This document shows positions 10,690 to 23,398 of a stretch of 64,000 bases of DNA, piece after piece. The notes below the pieces were generated by a model. The model had not been told where the DNA came from. It was given only the letters and a program-made list of their open reading frames with translations, and did no database searches. Position 1 is the first letter of the stretch. Each line of letters opens with the position of its first letter. Origin of the DNA: Catenaria anguillulae PL171 (taxonomy: Eukaryota; Blastocladiomycota; Blastocladiomycetes; Blastocladiales; Catenariaceae). The stretch covers positions 1 to 64,000 of the forward strand of contig MCFL01000105.1 of assembly GCA_002102555.1 (NCBI GenBank). Direction: 5' to 3'. Both the position numbers and the translations under genes were made by a program.

Positions 10690-13360
10690 ATGCCGCTCGA
10701 TACACACCAAACCGATCCCAGTACGGCTGGCGCAAGCCCGCCGATCTTTGTTGTACCGCAAGGCAACCATTCATCAAGTCGCTGCTGCCACACGTCCGTC
10801 GGCGCTGAGCAACTGCTTCCTTGTCGTCATCACCAAGACCAGGTTGAGCGTGGGTCCAAATTTACTCAGGCTTGCGGCGCACATGGGCGTGGGCGGGGGC
10901 GTGTGTTGACCTGCTTCACACTCTATCTTCCCCCTATTGTGTTCCGCTTCCTTCCCATTGTCGCACCAATGATTGCTTTCGCCATCTCCATTGGGGCGAC
11001 ATTTGGAATGTACCTCGCCATTTCTTCCATCCAATGGTCGCATTTGCAGCTCAGTGCCGATGGTTCTGCTCTGGCCAGAGCGATCGCTTCCAACAGAAAC
11101 TCGCTTCCAGCTTGCTTCATCCTTTGCATGCCGTCAGTTCATTCCTTTTCCAAATGCCCAACGTAAACCAAGGTATGCAATCTCTCGTAATTGTTTTTGA
11201 CAGATTTTTCTTGCGACTTACTGATTTCAAATCAATCTTTGCCCCCCTTTCAAAGACATCATTACCCGCTTTTGTGACCAAGCTCACTGGTCGAGTCATG
11301 TCCGTCTCAGCGTCGTACAACAAGTCAAGAACCAGGACCGAGTGGCGTGGGAAGCTCGAACCAATACACGATCCGCTGGATTCAGCCCGTGTACTCTGAT
11401 AATGGCACCTTCATTTTCATCGGAACCCCAAAACTCAAGCCATACAACAGCGAGCCAGTATACTTCCCAAGTGTTTTCGTGTATCCGGCCGACACCAACG
11501 CACTTCGCGGCCTTGATCCCAACCATGCCTCTCGCCGTCTGGCATTCTCCAGGGCAACAGCCTTGATCCCACCGCCGTTCACCAAGAATGACACAACCAG
11601 CCTGCCTGGGTTTCTTTCAGATCCGTTTCGGCTGCTTGCAGGAAACGGGGCGACCAAGGACACGCCACACCCTTTTGGGATTGCGTACATCTTGCCCCCG
11701 CTCGCGCCTCGACAAAATGGGGATGTGATCCTTGTCACTGGCGGTTACAATGTATGCAATTTGCACACTCCTCCATCTGCTCATGTCCCTCCTTACACTA
11801 CCATCTGGCTCCACACAGCTCTACGACTTTATGCGCTCATCGATTGCTTCGCCCGCGACGGAAAAGAGCGGCATGCGCATCATCCTTACCATAAACGGGA
11901 CCCGAGTTTACGAAACGATTTCTTTCTCCGATATGGGTGATGATGCGCCCAGCAGTGCCATGGAGCACTTCACGATGGCCGGTCAGTCCTTTCAGTTGCA
12001 GTGTATTCCCACCATGTCGCGCCAAGTGTTTTACGTGAATCATTGGCGATTTGTCGCGCCGGCTTTGTTGCTGGCCACTGGCGCCATTGTGTCGGTGGCG
12101 CTGGGTCGGTTTTTGCGACAATCCATGTCGATTCGTGAGGTACGTGCAGCTGTTGTTTTTGCCTTGACATTCTGTGTTGGTTGACAAGCTTGTATCTTCG
12201 TGTACCTATGATACTGTTTAGACGACAGCCGACATTCAACAGTGGATGGATAACAGTCAGACGATCCTCCAAGCTGCTGCGAATCCCATGCTCGTGATTG
12301 ACAACAACGGCAAGATTTCGGTGCGTCATTGTTCCTTGTTGTTTTTGAAAATGGAGGCATTTACGAACTCGCTAGGTACTTGCTTCGACAGGGACTCAAC
12401 GAACCGTTCCTCGCGCTCACCGGCCATTCCTCAAACGCACTTCGTGACTCACTCTCGGTAACCAACTTGCTCAAGCAAACTCCCGCATTGGCGGACGCTG
12501 CGAATGGTTCGCCTTTGCTCCAGCCTGGAAAGCGTGAAATTCAAGTGTGCCATGCCGCAAAGCCTGGGACCGCACAACCGCCAACGATCGACGCAATTCT
12601 TTCGGTTTCGAATCCTGTTCTCAATAATCCAGCAGTACATCAAGTGTTGGTGTTGACTGACGTGAGCGAGAGGAAGACCCGCGATGCCGCGCTTGAGCAG
12701 CTCCTTCGACTCATCCGTCTGCTCAACGCACAACAGCAACAAGTTCTTGCCTACGTGGTTGCCCAACTCCCCACGCTTGTCTCTGCGATGAGCACTGCGA
12801 CCAGCGGTCGTCTTGCTTCTGCGTCACATGAATCCAACGCGGTCCAGCTTGCTCTCCGGCATCTTGTGGACTTACATGCAGAGCTTTCCAACGTGACGTC
12901 ACCTTGCCCGGAAGCCACCCTTGCCTACACAGTTCATTGGACCCAGTTACATGCCGACTTTTCCTCGGTTCTTCCGGTCGTACTGAAGTCACCAATCGTT
13001 GTCGATTCGCCATTCTCCATTTCGATCGGGTCCTCTTACGCGTTGATCAAAGTTGCTCGAATCGTGGCTTCGCTTGGTGCACAAGAGATTCAAGTTGGCC
13101 TCTGTCTCATGCCCACACTGAATGCCGGTAATCAAGATAAACAACTCGAGATCAGCGCTTGTTTGCCAGAATCCACGTCCAAGGAAACCTTAGCGATGAT
13201 TGCCGAAGATCGCGACTGGGCGGCTTTGGGCTGTGGAGGTTCATTCAATTTGCTCGGATTGCGGATGATTGCGTTGAGGAAGCAGTTGTTGCAGAGTGGC
13301 GGGTCGATTGACATCTCGGAGTGGTTTGTGCGGGTCAAAGTACCAATGCAGGTTCGATGA
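10690..13360 (+). CDS. CHASE-domain receptor pseudokinase A (TM-CHASE-TM-PAS-degenerate HK core)
   Basis: First of three tandem paralogs. Exons: 10690-11172, 11256-11751, 11819-12139, 12222-12320, 12392-13360, giving about 789 aa. Layout: short cytoplasmic N-terminus; TM1 (PIVAPMIAFAISIGATFGMY); CHASE sensor domain with VYFPSVFVYPADTNALRGLD and the terminal GMRIILTINGTRVYET block; TM2 (VAPALLLATGAIVSVALG); PAS domain (ILQAAANPMLVIDNNGKI then GLNEPFLALTGHSS); a DHp-like helix (LNAQQQQVLAYVVAQL); and an ATPase-like end (DWAALGCGGSFNLLGLRM). Where D has the phosphoacceptor His, this protein has Ala (about residue 591). No receiver domain follows. Frame changes near 11060 and 11350 each fit loss of one base when aligned to B and C (ADGFCS; VAWE-SNQY). 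Start is the first in-frame ATG. CHASE domains sense small extracellular ligands in cytokinin receptors; the ligand here is unknown. Confidence 0.82.
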
Positions 13361-14050
13361 GTTTGAACGTCTTTCTTTGCGATGCTTGCTGCTCTGTCGT
13401 CACGAACTCGAACATTACGAAGTTGCGTCATGAAGAATGTCAAGTGTTCGCACTGGGCTTCGCACTTCAGACTCATCAATCCAGACAGTTTATCAGGGCA
13501 GCTAAGCGAGATGCTTGGACTTCCAGGATTTCGAGTCTTCGCTATCGACTCATGGGTCGCGAACAAATGCACACGATTGAACAACTGAACGATGACAGGT
13601 CCAGGTTGGCCGATTGCCCCCTCCCCCCTCCCCTGCTTGACAGGATGGAATAGACGACCTCCTGGTCTTGGTTGGTCCGGGTCCACTACAGCAAAAGATG
13701 ATGGCGATAGCAACTGATCGATTCGTTCACTGTTCTGCTGTTTGGGAAAGCTTCTTGTAGTCCGCTGCGAGTTGAAGTCGCAAGGACCTCCTGAAGCTCC
13801 GTTTTTCGCAACGCCCCCCTCCCCCCTCTCTCGTACATCTTTTGCCCGTCGAGTACAATGAACGAAACTCTGGACCTTCTCCCTCCTCGCTGTTAATCCA
13901 AACAGGAAAGAGATCCGGTTGTAGCACTAAGCGCATTCGACCACCAAAACCAGCAGCATCGTAGCCATTTGTCTGTTGTCTCACACGAATCGTCCCTTTG
14001 GCCACCCCCAGCACTCCTTGTGTGGTGCCCTTGTTTCGCTGTTCGGGAAC
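13361..14050. other. Spacer between receptor genes A and B
   Basis: About 690 bp between two same-strand genes. It contains two similar C-rich polypyrimidine tracts, at about 13617-13636 and 13812-13833 (runs of C5-C6 separated by T). I see no conserved coding sequence. It should carry the A terminator and B promoter. Confidence 0.5.
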
Positions 14051-16867
14051 ATGCAGATTCTAAGACAACTCTGGCGTCACTTCACGCATTCATCTACAGA
14101 TCCTATTAACCCACACTCGAATACCGTTTCATCTCTGTGTAGATCAAACATGCAGCGAGCATACACCAACGGCGGAGGCAGGTACAACTCATATCAGCCA
14201 TGTGCACAAGGAGGCTCAGCACCAGTTTTTGTATTCAGCTCCACGTCATGCCTCTTGCCAAAGCACCGCCCCACAGAGACCTCATCTTTTCTTTGCGTGC
14301 TGTTCAACCTGTTACCCTACGCTGTGCCTCTCTGCGTGGTTGCAATCGCGCTTGGCTCGTCGATTGGCTTTAATTTCCAACAATTCTCCCAATGGGATCG
14401 CTTGCAAGTCAGTGCCGACGGCTTTTGCTCCACACAAACCGAGCGGTTTCAAGACAAGCTGGTGGCACAATTCATCAACCCTTGCACGCAGTCCATTCTT
14501 TCCTTGTGCAAGCACCCATTGTGAGCCAATGTACGTCGCAATCCCCACTCCATGAACTTGCATATGTTCGCCAGACACTCATGCAAGCCAACTCTTCACA
14601 GCTGTCGTCAATCGCTTTTGTGACAAAGCTGGTTGGTCCAATCGAGTCCGACTTTCTGTCAACGAGCAAGTTGCCAACAGTGATCGCGCAATGTGGGAAC
14701 AGCAAAGAAACGTTACAATTGCGACGGTCGACCCCGTTCTCTCGCCAAACGGAGACTTCATTTCAATTGGGAAACCAATCCCTAAACCAGCAAACAGCTC
14801 GTCGATGTACTACCCTAATGTCTTTTCATATCCCGAAGATGATACCACCTCAAGGATGTTTGGCTTGGATCTCAACTCTGGAGCTCGTCACATTGCGTTC
14901 CTCCGGGCAACCTCGCCCAATCCCAAAGAGTCCCTTGCGTTGGCTGTCGAGGATGCACGCCGGTGGCAGGGATTCTTATCCGATGCATTCTACATGATTG
15001 CCGGGAATGGAGCGACAAAGGACATGCCTCACCCAATTGGCATCGCTTATGTGCTGCCGCCAGTGACTGCCTCTGCAAATGGTGGTCGAGTTTTCGTGCT
15101 TGTGGGAGGGTTCAATGTGCATTGTTTTCTGGGTTTGCTATCCTTGGTTTCCCACAAGCTTACATGCCGGTCTCTGCTCTCCTTCACAGCTACATCATTT
15201 CATCACCACCAGCATCTCACCGCCTTCCCTCGAGCTCAGTGGAATGCGAGTCATCATCACCGTCAATCAAACAAGAGTCTACGAGACTGTGGCCTTTTCG
15301 GATATGGGACCAGACTCGCCCATTAAGACCTCGCGCACATTCTCAATCGCCTGGCAATCATTCAGGATGGATTGTATTCCTACCGAATCGCGACTGGTGT
15401 ATTACGTCAACATTTGGCGCTTCGTGACACCAGTGGCGTTGTTGGTGTCGGGAACATTGGCGGCCGTGGCATTGAGGAGGTTCTTGCGACAAATCCTGTC
15501 GCTGAAGGAGGTATGATGTCAGGTGGTGGCTCACACATCTGAGCGGTGAACTATTGTTTCTGGTTGCATCTGATACCTGAGCTTTTGCAGACGACAGCTG
15601 ATATCGAAAAGTGGATGCGGCATAGCGAAGCAATTTTGCAAGCCGCCGACAATCCCATGCTCACTTTGAATGCCGATGGGAACATTTCGGTACGTTGCCT
15701 TTCCCTCTTGCATTCGTGTCCGTAGTGTTTGGCACTGACTGAGTCAGACGTGTTACTGATGAGTTCCTTTGCGATGACAACTCCAGGGACTAAACCAACC
15801 GTTTCTTGCTCTCACTGGGCACACGTCGGATTCGCTTCGCGAAAAATTTTCAATTACAAGCTTGCTGCAACCGGTCGATTCCTCTGGCAATCAAGAAGAC
15901 ATGCTCAGACCAGGCAGACGAGAAGTCATTGTCTTCCGGCGCAATCCCGATCTCTCACCCATCGAGGCCATTCTCAACGTCTCCAACCCGGCGTGCACAA
16001 CTCCAATCGTACACAAAGTGCTCGTATTGACTGATCTCAGTGAGAAAAGGCGGCGCGATGAGCGAACAAAAGAACTTATTCACCTTATTCAGTATCTCAA
16101 CAAGCAGCAACAGCATGTATTGTGCTACATCAGCAATCAACTTTCCCCGCTCATTTCATCCATTTCGGTCGCTCGAGACATCCCATTGTCTCCCGAAGAC
16201 GCACAGGGGGTTGACCTTGCCATTCAGCATCTCACCAGAGTTCGAGAAGAGCTCGAAGAGTTTTCCGCGGGTGACCGCGAGGAACAAAGCTCCCTGGTTG
16301 GTTGGGATAACTTTCATGCCGCCCTTTCAGGTGTGGTGAAAGTCGTTTCCCCTCCGATTCGAGCTTCCATTCAAGTATTTGGGTCACAAATGCAGTCTTA
16401 GGTGCATTGATCAAGTTCGCTCGCATCATGTCTCACTTGGACGTCTCAGCTGTTCATATTTCCTTCACAGTACCGCATCTCGCCTCACCAATCAGTCCAA
16501 GCCAAACCGTGGAGGAGGCTGCCGGGCCGACTGTCGTGCACATTCAACCACTTATATCTCCGATAACAATGGTGGTGAGTGCTCAGTTGCCTTCCACGAT
16601 CCCAAGTGCTGACCTGGCATTAATGGGGAGCAGCGCGACTGGGCTGCGCTTGGCCGCGGCGGGGAATTCCATTTACTTGGGCTATGGATGATCACACTTC
16701 GGAAACTTGTCTTGGCGCAGTGTGGCGGTTCCATCGACACACACGGTCATATTGTCTCTGTCAAGGTCCCTGTTCAGTTGATTCCCAACGTAGTGACTAG
16801 CTTCAAAGAATCCACCCTTTTCGTGCCCCCCTTTTTCATGCCTGCCTCTTGTTGGCAACATGCATAA
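14051..16867 (+). CDS. CHASE-domain receptor pseudokinase B (TM-CHASE-TM-PAS-degenerate HK core)
   Basis: Second paralog of the array. Exons: 14051-14530, 14575-15116, 15190-15510, 15591-15689, 15787-16867; the first intron is only 44 bp. About 841 aa. TM1 is LLPYAVPLCVVAIALGSSIG. The CHASE block includes MYYPNVFSYPEDD, the MFGLDLNSGARHIAF core and GMRVIITVNQTRVYET. TM2 is FVTPVALLVSGTLAAVALRR. The PAS reads AILQAADNPMLTLNADGNIS then GLNQPFLALTGHTSDS. The DHp-like helix is LNKQQQHVLCYISNQL, with Asn (about residue 598) in place of the phosphoacceptor His. The ATPase-like end is RDWAALGRGGEFHLLGLWM. There is no receiver. Frame changes near 14487, 16400 and 16638 each fit a one-base loss; with them every exon keeps phase and the total divides by three. 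The start is the first in-frame ATG; 14150 is an alternative. Confidence 0.8.
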
Positions 16868-17132
16868 GAGAGCCAGAGCCGTTCCTGTTTCAAACAAGAC
16901 TGCAACGGAAGCTCGCGAACAACGCGCATTGATAAATATACCCATTCATTCGCATCGTGCTGGTCGCAAGTGCCATACCATGATCGGCCAGCTGTAGATA
17001 TCGCGGGCCTTCACGGCTCAGAAATCGTCACCAAGGATGATTCCTATTCTCAATGCATTTCCCTCATTCACACTTATGTAACTCGGGGCAAATGGACATT
17101 TCAATGGAAGCCATTCGCCTGCTTTTGCAAAC
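16868..17132. promoter_or_regulatory. Short spacer and probable promoter of receptor C
   Basis: A 265-bp gap between B and C. It has an AT-rich patch at about 16929-16942 (ttgataaatatacc), about 190 bp before the C start codon, which could serve as a TATA-like element. No coding sequence is seen. Confidence 0.35.
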
Positions 17133-20052
17133 ATGACCAACAACTCGGCCGACCGCAATTGCCCACCGAGGCTTCTTCGATCAGGTTCTTCCGCACTCCC
17201 ACTGCTCGCCAGACCTGATTCCGCACCCAGCAACCAAGATGCATCGGGAATGGCTTCAGAATCCCCTTTGCGGCAGAATCGAACGGATCCATGCTCCTCA
17301 AATGCAGAGAGCCCAACACGTCATGTTGACATGGCAGGTGGTGAATGTCGATTGAATGATACTGGCATGTCCCACGTCCGATCGGCCATCCACATTTTTC
17401 CTTCAGCTGAAAGCTCTGTCGCCTCTGGAAAACGTCGGAATCTATGGACCGGGGTCCACAAGATCCTCATTTGGTTTCTCCCGATGGCCGTTTTGTTGTT
17501 TTCGATTGGTCTGCGTCGCATTCCTTGTCAGTCCCGCCTTTACCATGAATCCAACTGATGACGGTCAATCGCACAATGGCAGTTGGGGCTATCCTTCTTT
17601 ACAACTGGATGACCGTTGCCCAATGGGGAAAACTCGACTTGGGCGTGCATTTCCGGTGTGGAGAGCAAGCAAATCGATTCGTCAGCGAGCTTACAACCCG
17701 TTTTCTTTCCCCGGTTCACACTGTCCGTTCATTTCTGCTGACCCAACGGGTGTTCAGCCAAGGTATTTTCCTTTACACACACACGACCCATGGTACTTTA
17801 CCATTTGCAACGCTCACCGACGATTGTTCACCAGAGATTGTCAGTCGCTTCTCTGCCATGGGAGGATGGGGCCCTCTCCTCCGCCTCGTCATTGCCCAGG
17901 GCGTCTCCAATGCTGAACGGTCGGGCTGGGAACAGCTGAATAACGTGACCATTACCGAAGTCGACCAAGTTCTACATCCAAATGGAAGCACTTTCATAAG
18001 CGATGTTCGCCCTCGCCCCATCGATGGCGACTCGTTTTACTTTCCGACTCGCTTTGTTTATCCACATACGGCATCAATGCTCCTGGGATTCGATCAGCAT
18101 TACGGCGCTCGCAAAGGTGGATTTGAAGCCTCACTGAAGGCTCGAGGCGATCGAACCGAGGCAACGACCGGCGCGCTTACAGATTCATTCCCACTAATTG
18201 CCGGTGTCGGTGCTCCCGCGACTGTTCAGCACCCAATCGGAATTGCTTACTATGCCCCGTTACTGCCTCCGCTCCCAGATGGCTCGACCTGGTCCGTTGG
18301 CGGCGGATTCAATGTCTGTTCGTTTTCTTCATCAGAAGTGCCGTTCATTATTTCCCTCACCTCACGACACTCGTTCTTCTCCCATTTCTCGCGCTGTTCG
18401 CAACTTGCAATAACTCTAGATCCAAACATTCATTAACCAAACTATCGCGCCGGAAAAACTCGAGAAACTGGGACTCCGCATTGTGGTCAAAGTTAATGGG
18501 ACCCTCGTGTATGAGACTCCGGTCAACACGGCTGGCTCCGACACCCACATTCATGTCCAGCAGACTTTCGAAATGGCAGGCCAACAATTTGGCATCGAGT
18601 GCATTTCTACAACAACTGGTGCCTCATTTTATGTCACCAGTTGGCGGTACATTGCCCCTGCGTTGCTGATTGTGGGCGGATGCGTCGTGTCCATTGTTTT
18701 ATTTCAATTTCTGCGCAAACATCAGCAACTCAGCGAGGTGCACATTCAATTCCCTTTCTCTACAGCCCTTGAATGGTCTTGGAACTCCAAACTTATTGTC
18801 TTCCGCTATCGGAACGCCATTGCCGTAGGCGAGCCGCGACATTGGGTCATGGAAGCGGTATAGCGAAGCCATTCTACAGTCTACGCCAAATCCCATGTTG
18901 TCAGTTGACGAAGAGGGTCGGATATCGGTATGTACGCTGCCACCATACCTTTGAAATCCATGAACGGCAAGTGATTTTTATTGTCGTACTGGATACTCCC
19001 TTCTCAATGATTCACGTCGTATTCTTCAGGGTCTCAATCAAGCATTTCTTGACCTCACGGGCTACAGCGTCACCACGTTGTATCAACTGCCGAGCTTGAC
19101 GGATGTTATTTCCCTCTGCCCACCCAACTCACTTTTTGGCCCGCCCTCCCATCATGAATGCGACACAGACCACAACGACTCCCACCATGACCATGGTACG
19201 GAAGAGCTGCACTCCACTCATCGTATCCTGCAGCCTGGCAAGCACGATGTTCGCGTCTGGGTGGCGCCGGCCACGGCTACTTCCATAGGCTCCGATTACA
19301 TCGAAGCGACAGTGTCTGTCTCTTCTCGAACGTCCAGTAAGATGAGTCAGGTGCTCGTCTTCACTGATGTGACCGAAGCCAAGCAACGGGACGCGGAAAT
19401 GGCCCATTTGGTCCGCATGACCGATCAACTCAATGCCCAGCAGGCTCACGTCCTCACGTATCTTGCTCATGAGCTTACCCGTCCAGTGGCCAATATCGAA
19501 GGCGCAGCTCGCGCAGCCGACGTGGAAGATGCGGCGGCCGTGGAAGAGGCCCGCCGACATTTGGCTGAAATGCATCAAGCGGTGGCCGAATTGGTGGGCG
19601 TTTCGCAGCCTTGCCCAGCTCCAGCAAACTTGGCACAATTGAGAAGCCGAGCGATCGACGCCAGTCGTTGTCTCGTTGCTGCAGCAACCATTTCCTATTC
19701 CAACCTGTGCGACGAGCAAGCTGCGACGCTGATCCTCGGGCCCGCGTCCGCGCACTCATTCATCAAGTTTTGCAGGGTTGCTGGGGCGCTCAAGGTTGGC
19801 CAAATCGACATATCGGTTATGCCACTTGGTAAACTGACGGCGCACTGCGTGTTGCCAGACTCCGTCTCGGACGACGATCTCCAGCAGCTGAACCCAGAGT
19901 TTGATTGGACGGGATTGGGTCGGGGCTGCGATTTCGCGCTGCTGGGCATTCATCTCGTTATTTTGCGGCGGCAAATTTCGCTGGCACAGGGGTCGTTGAG
20001 CCGAAGCGGGCGAAGATTGCTTATGAGCATCCCATACTACCTATCGCAATGA
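17133..20052 (+). CDS. CHASE-domain receptor C with H-box His but no receiver
   Basis: Third paralog, and the only array member that reads without a frame change. Exons: 17133-17508, 17583-17762, 17835-18313, 18420-18737, 18829-18927, 19030-20052; 2,475 nt, 824 aa. A Ser/Pro-rich N-terminus leads to TM1, which is split by the first intron (LPMAVLLFSI then VGAILLYNW). The CHASE domain contains the textbook core FYFPTRFVYPHTASMLLGFD, then HPIGIAYYAPLLPP and LGLRIVVKVNGTLVYETP. TM2 is YIAPALLIVGGCVVSIVLF. The PAS starts AILQSTPNPMLSVDEEGRI. A His/Asp-rich loop (HHECDTDHNDSHHDHG) sits inside the PAS region. The DHp helix is LNAQQAHVLTYLAHELTRP, so the His (about 631) is kept but the usual N-P is changed. 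The C-terminal ATPase-like part (FDWTGLGRGCDFALLGIHL) has no recognisable N-box. No receiver follows. Confidence 0.87.
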
Positions 20053-20411
20053 ACCAAGTGCATTTCGTCTCCTTTTTTTGTTTTCTTTGCTGTTCATTGT
20101 GTTTTTGTGCGCCGTTTTAGATTCCCAGTGACCACATGCAGACCAAGCCGACATTTCTTACATTCCTTCACATTCTGTATTTACCTGTTCTTTATATTTG
20201 ACTTCACTTGCGTTTGAATTGGGGATCTATTCAATTGGGGGGGGGGGGGGGAGGGCTATGCACAACGGAGTGGGAAAGCAAAGTGGCGAGTGGCGAGTGG
20301 GGATTCGGGCAGGCAACGTGCAACCCACGAGTCACTACCAGGAAACGCAAACGATGACAACCAGGACGAAGACAAACCGAACAAGACGAAAAACAAAGAG
20401 CGGGGAGCGAT
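20053..20411. other. Intergenic region between convergent receptor C and YPT6
   Basis: A 359-bp gap of two 3' flanks. It contains a G15 run (20237-20251) and short GAGTGGC direct repeats at about 20280-20300. No coding sequence is seen. Confidence 0.6.
20237..20251 (+). repeat. G15 homopolymer
   Basis: Fifteen consecutive G on the + strand, in the 3' flank shared by receptor C and YPT6. It is the longest G run I see in the window. Its exact length should be treated as uncertain. Confidence 0.85.
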
Positions 20412-22297
<1,886 letters not shown>

Positions 22298-23176
22298 ATG
22301 GCGTCGGCGGCCATCCGGTTCCTTGGGAACCTCAACTCTGCAGCGGGGCTGGTGTCCTTCTCGACGTTGATTGCCATGCTTATCCGTGGCAAGTATGCAA
22401 TCAAGCGTTCATTCCACAGCTACATTCGCGTCATGGTGTACCTCGACTGCACAGCCTTCATCATTGCGTACATTGGGTTGATTTCCGCGGACGGCCTCAG
22501 TCCTTGCGGGGCCAAAGCGTTCTGGCTTGTTGCGGACATGTTTTGGGCCGCAAAGGACGCCTTCAAGTATGGATATTTGGCATTCCGCTGCACTCGCATC
22601 ATGGGCTTGAAAAACCAGGCATGGAACTGGGCGATTCATGGAGCGTTTGCGACAAGCTTGATCCTCTACTGGTTTTACATGATCTTGTCGTACAATCTTT
22701 CTGGCGCTTGCACGGACGCCCTCATCGGCAACGTAAACTTCAACTGGTCGGTGCTTCCATTGTACGTCTCGTGGTTGATTATGGATTTGGTCATGGCCGC
22801 CGGAATGTTGTACAGCCTTAAGAAAATGTCGGACAAGATTGGTGAAATGACCAAGTCGCTCGGCAAAAAGGACGAGTACAGTGCCGTCATTGCCCAAGAA
22901 CGTCTTCGTTTGGTGGTAAACGCCATTGCGATGGTGATATTGAACATCGTGTCCGTCCTCAACGTCACGGGAACCACGGCCATCCCTGGGAACGCCATTG
23001 TCTTCGTGTTCTTGCAGCACTGGATCGTCCTGAGTTCTTCGAGCGTGGCCGACGACAAGGCAGCGAGCCAATCGAATGTGACGGGTTCCAGTTCCGGCAC
23101 TTCGAGCAGTGGAACGGCAGCGACAGCCGGCACGGTTGGTGGCCCTGGTCGGACAAGAGTCAAGTCGGGAAAGTAA
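22298..23176 (+). CDS. Orphan seven-transmembrane protein
   Basis: A 292-aa polytopic membrane protein with no intron. Start ATG 22298 (MASAAIRFLGNLNSAAG) was chosen because the first helix begins right after it. Seven hydrophobic segments are visible: about residues 12-30, 45-68 (SYIRVMVYLDCTAFIIAYIG), 78-95 (AFWLVADMFWAAKDAF), 110-132 (HGAFATSLILYWFYMILSY), 148-170 (LPLYVSWLIMDLVMAAGML), 200-220 (LVVNAIAMVILNIVSVLNV) and 230-248 (AIVFVFLQHWIVL). The loop after helix five is charged (KKMSDKIGEMTKSLGKK), and the tail is Ser/Thr/Gly-rich. Helix seven has no Lys where a retinal-binding rhodopsin would need one. It could be a fungal GPCR-like receptor, but I cannot assign a class. Confidence 0.75.
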   Translation: MASAAIRFLGNLNSAAGLVSFSTLIAMLIRGKYAIKRSFHSYIRVMVYLDCTAFIIAYIGLISADGLSPCGAKAFWLVADMFWAAKDAFKYGYLAFRCTRIMGLKNQAWNWAIHGAFATSLILYWFYMILSYNLSGACTDALIGNVNFNWSVLPLYVSWLIMDLVMAAGMLYSLKKMSDKIGEMTKSLGKKDEYSAVIAQERLRLVVNAIAMVILNIVSVLNVTGTTAIPGNAIVFVFLQHWIVLSSSSVADDKAASQSNVTGSSSGTSSSGTAATAGTVGGPGRTRVKSGK

Positions 23177-23398
23177 AGTACCTCTGGTGGGAAGCAGCAA
23201 AGCAAGCCAAATGAATGACACTGGTGCGGGGGTTGATTTGGTTGTTGGCAGCAGTCACAATGCGTGAGTTAGCTTTACCCAGCGAAGCTGGTCGTCGTTT
23301 CGATTGTCTTCAATCTATGTAGCAAATATACATCCGGAATACATTTCCTACAATCGTGATAACAACACATTGTGCACCTGTATCCATCACCAAGACTG

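Larger units (their letters stand above)
10690..20052 (+). repeat. Tandem array of three paralogous CHASE-receptor genes
   Basis: A (10690-13360), B (14051-16867) and C (17133-20052) lie head-to-tail with gaps of about 690 and 265 bp. They share intron positions and phases: after the NQ/SQ residue before the CHASE core, after GG(Y/F)N, at the TM2-PAS boundary, and inside the PAS. The exon between the last two introns is exactly 99 bp in all three. This shows origin by tandem gene duplication. Protein identity has drifted considerably, so the duplications are not recent. Confidence 0.85.

Noticed and set aside
10690-16867. Calling receptors A and B pseudogenes
   Set aside because: Their breaks have the same one-base-loss form as in essential genes, all splice phases are kept, and the rest of the coding sequence is intact.
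22298-23176. Microbial rhodopsin for the 7TM protein
   Set aside because: Helix seven (AIVFVFLQHWIVL) has no Lys for the retinal Schiff base, and the helix-three acidic pattern is missing.
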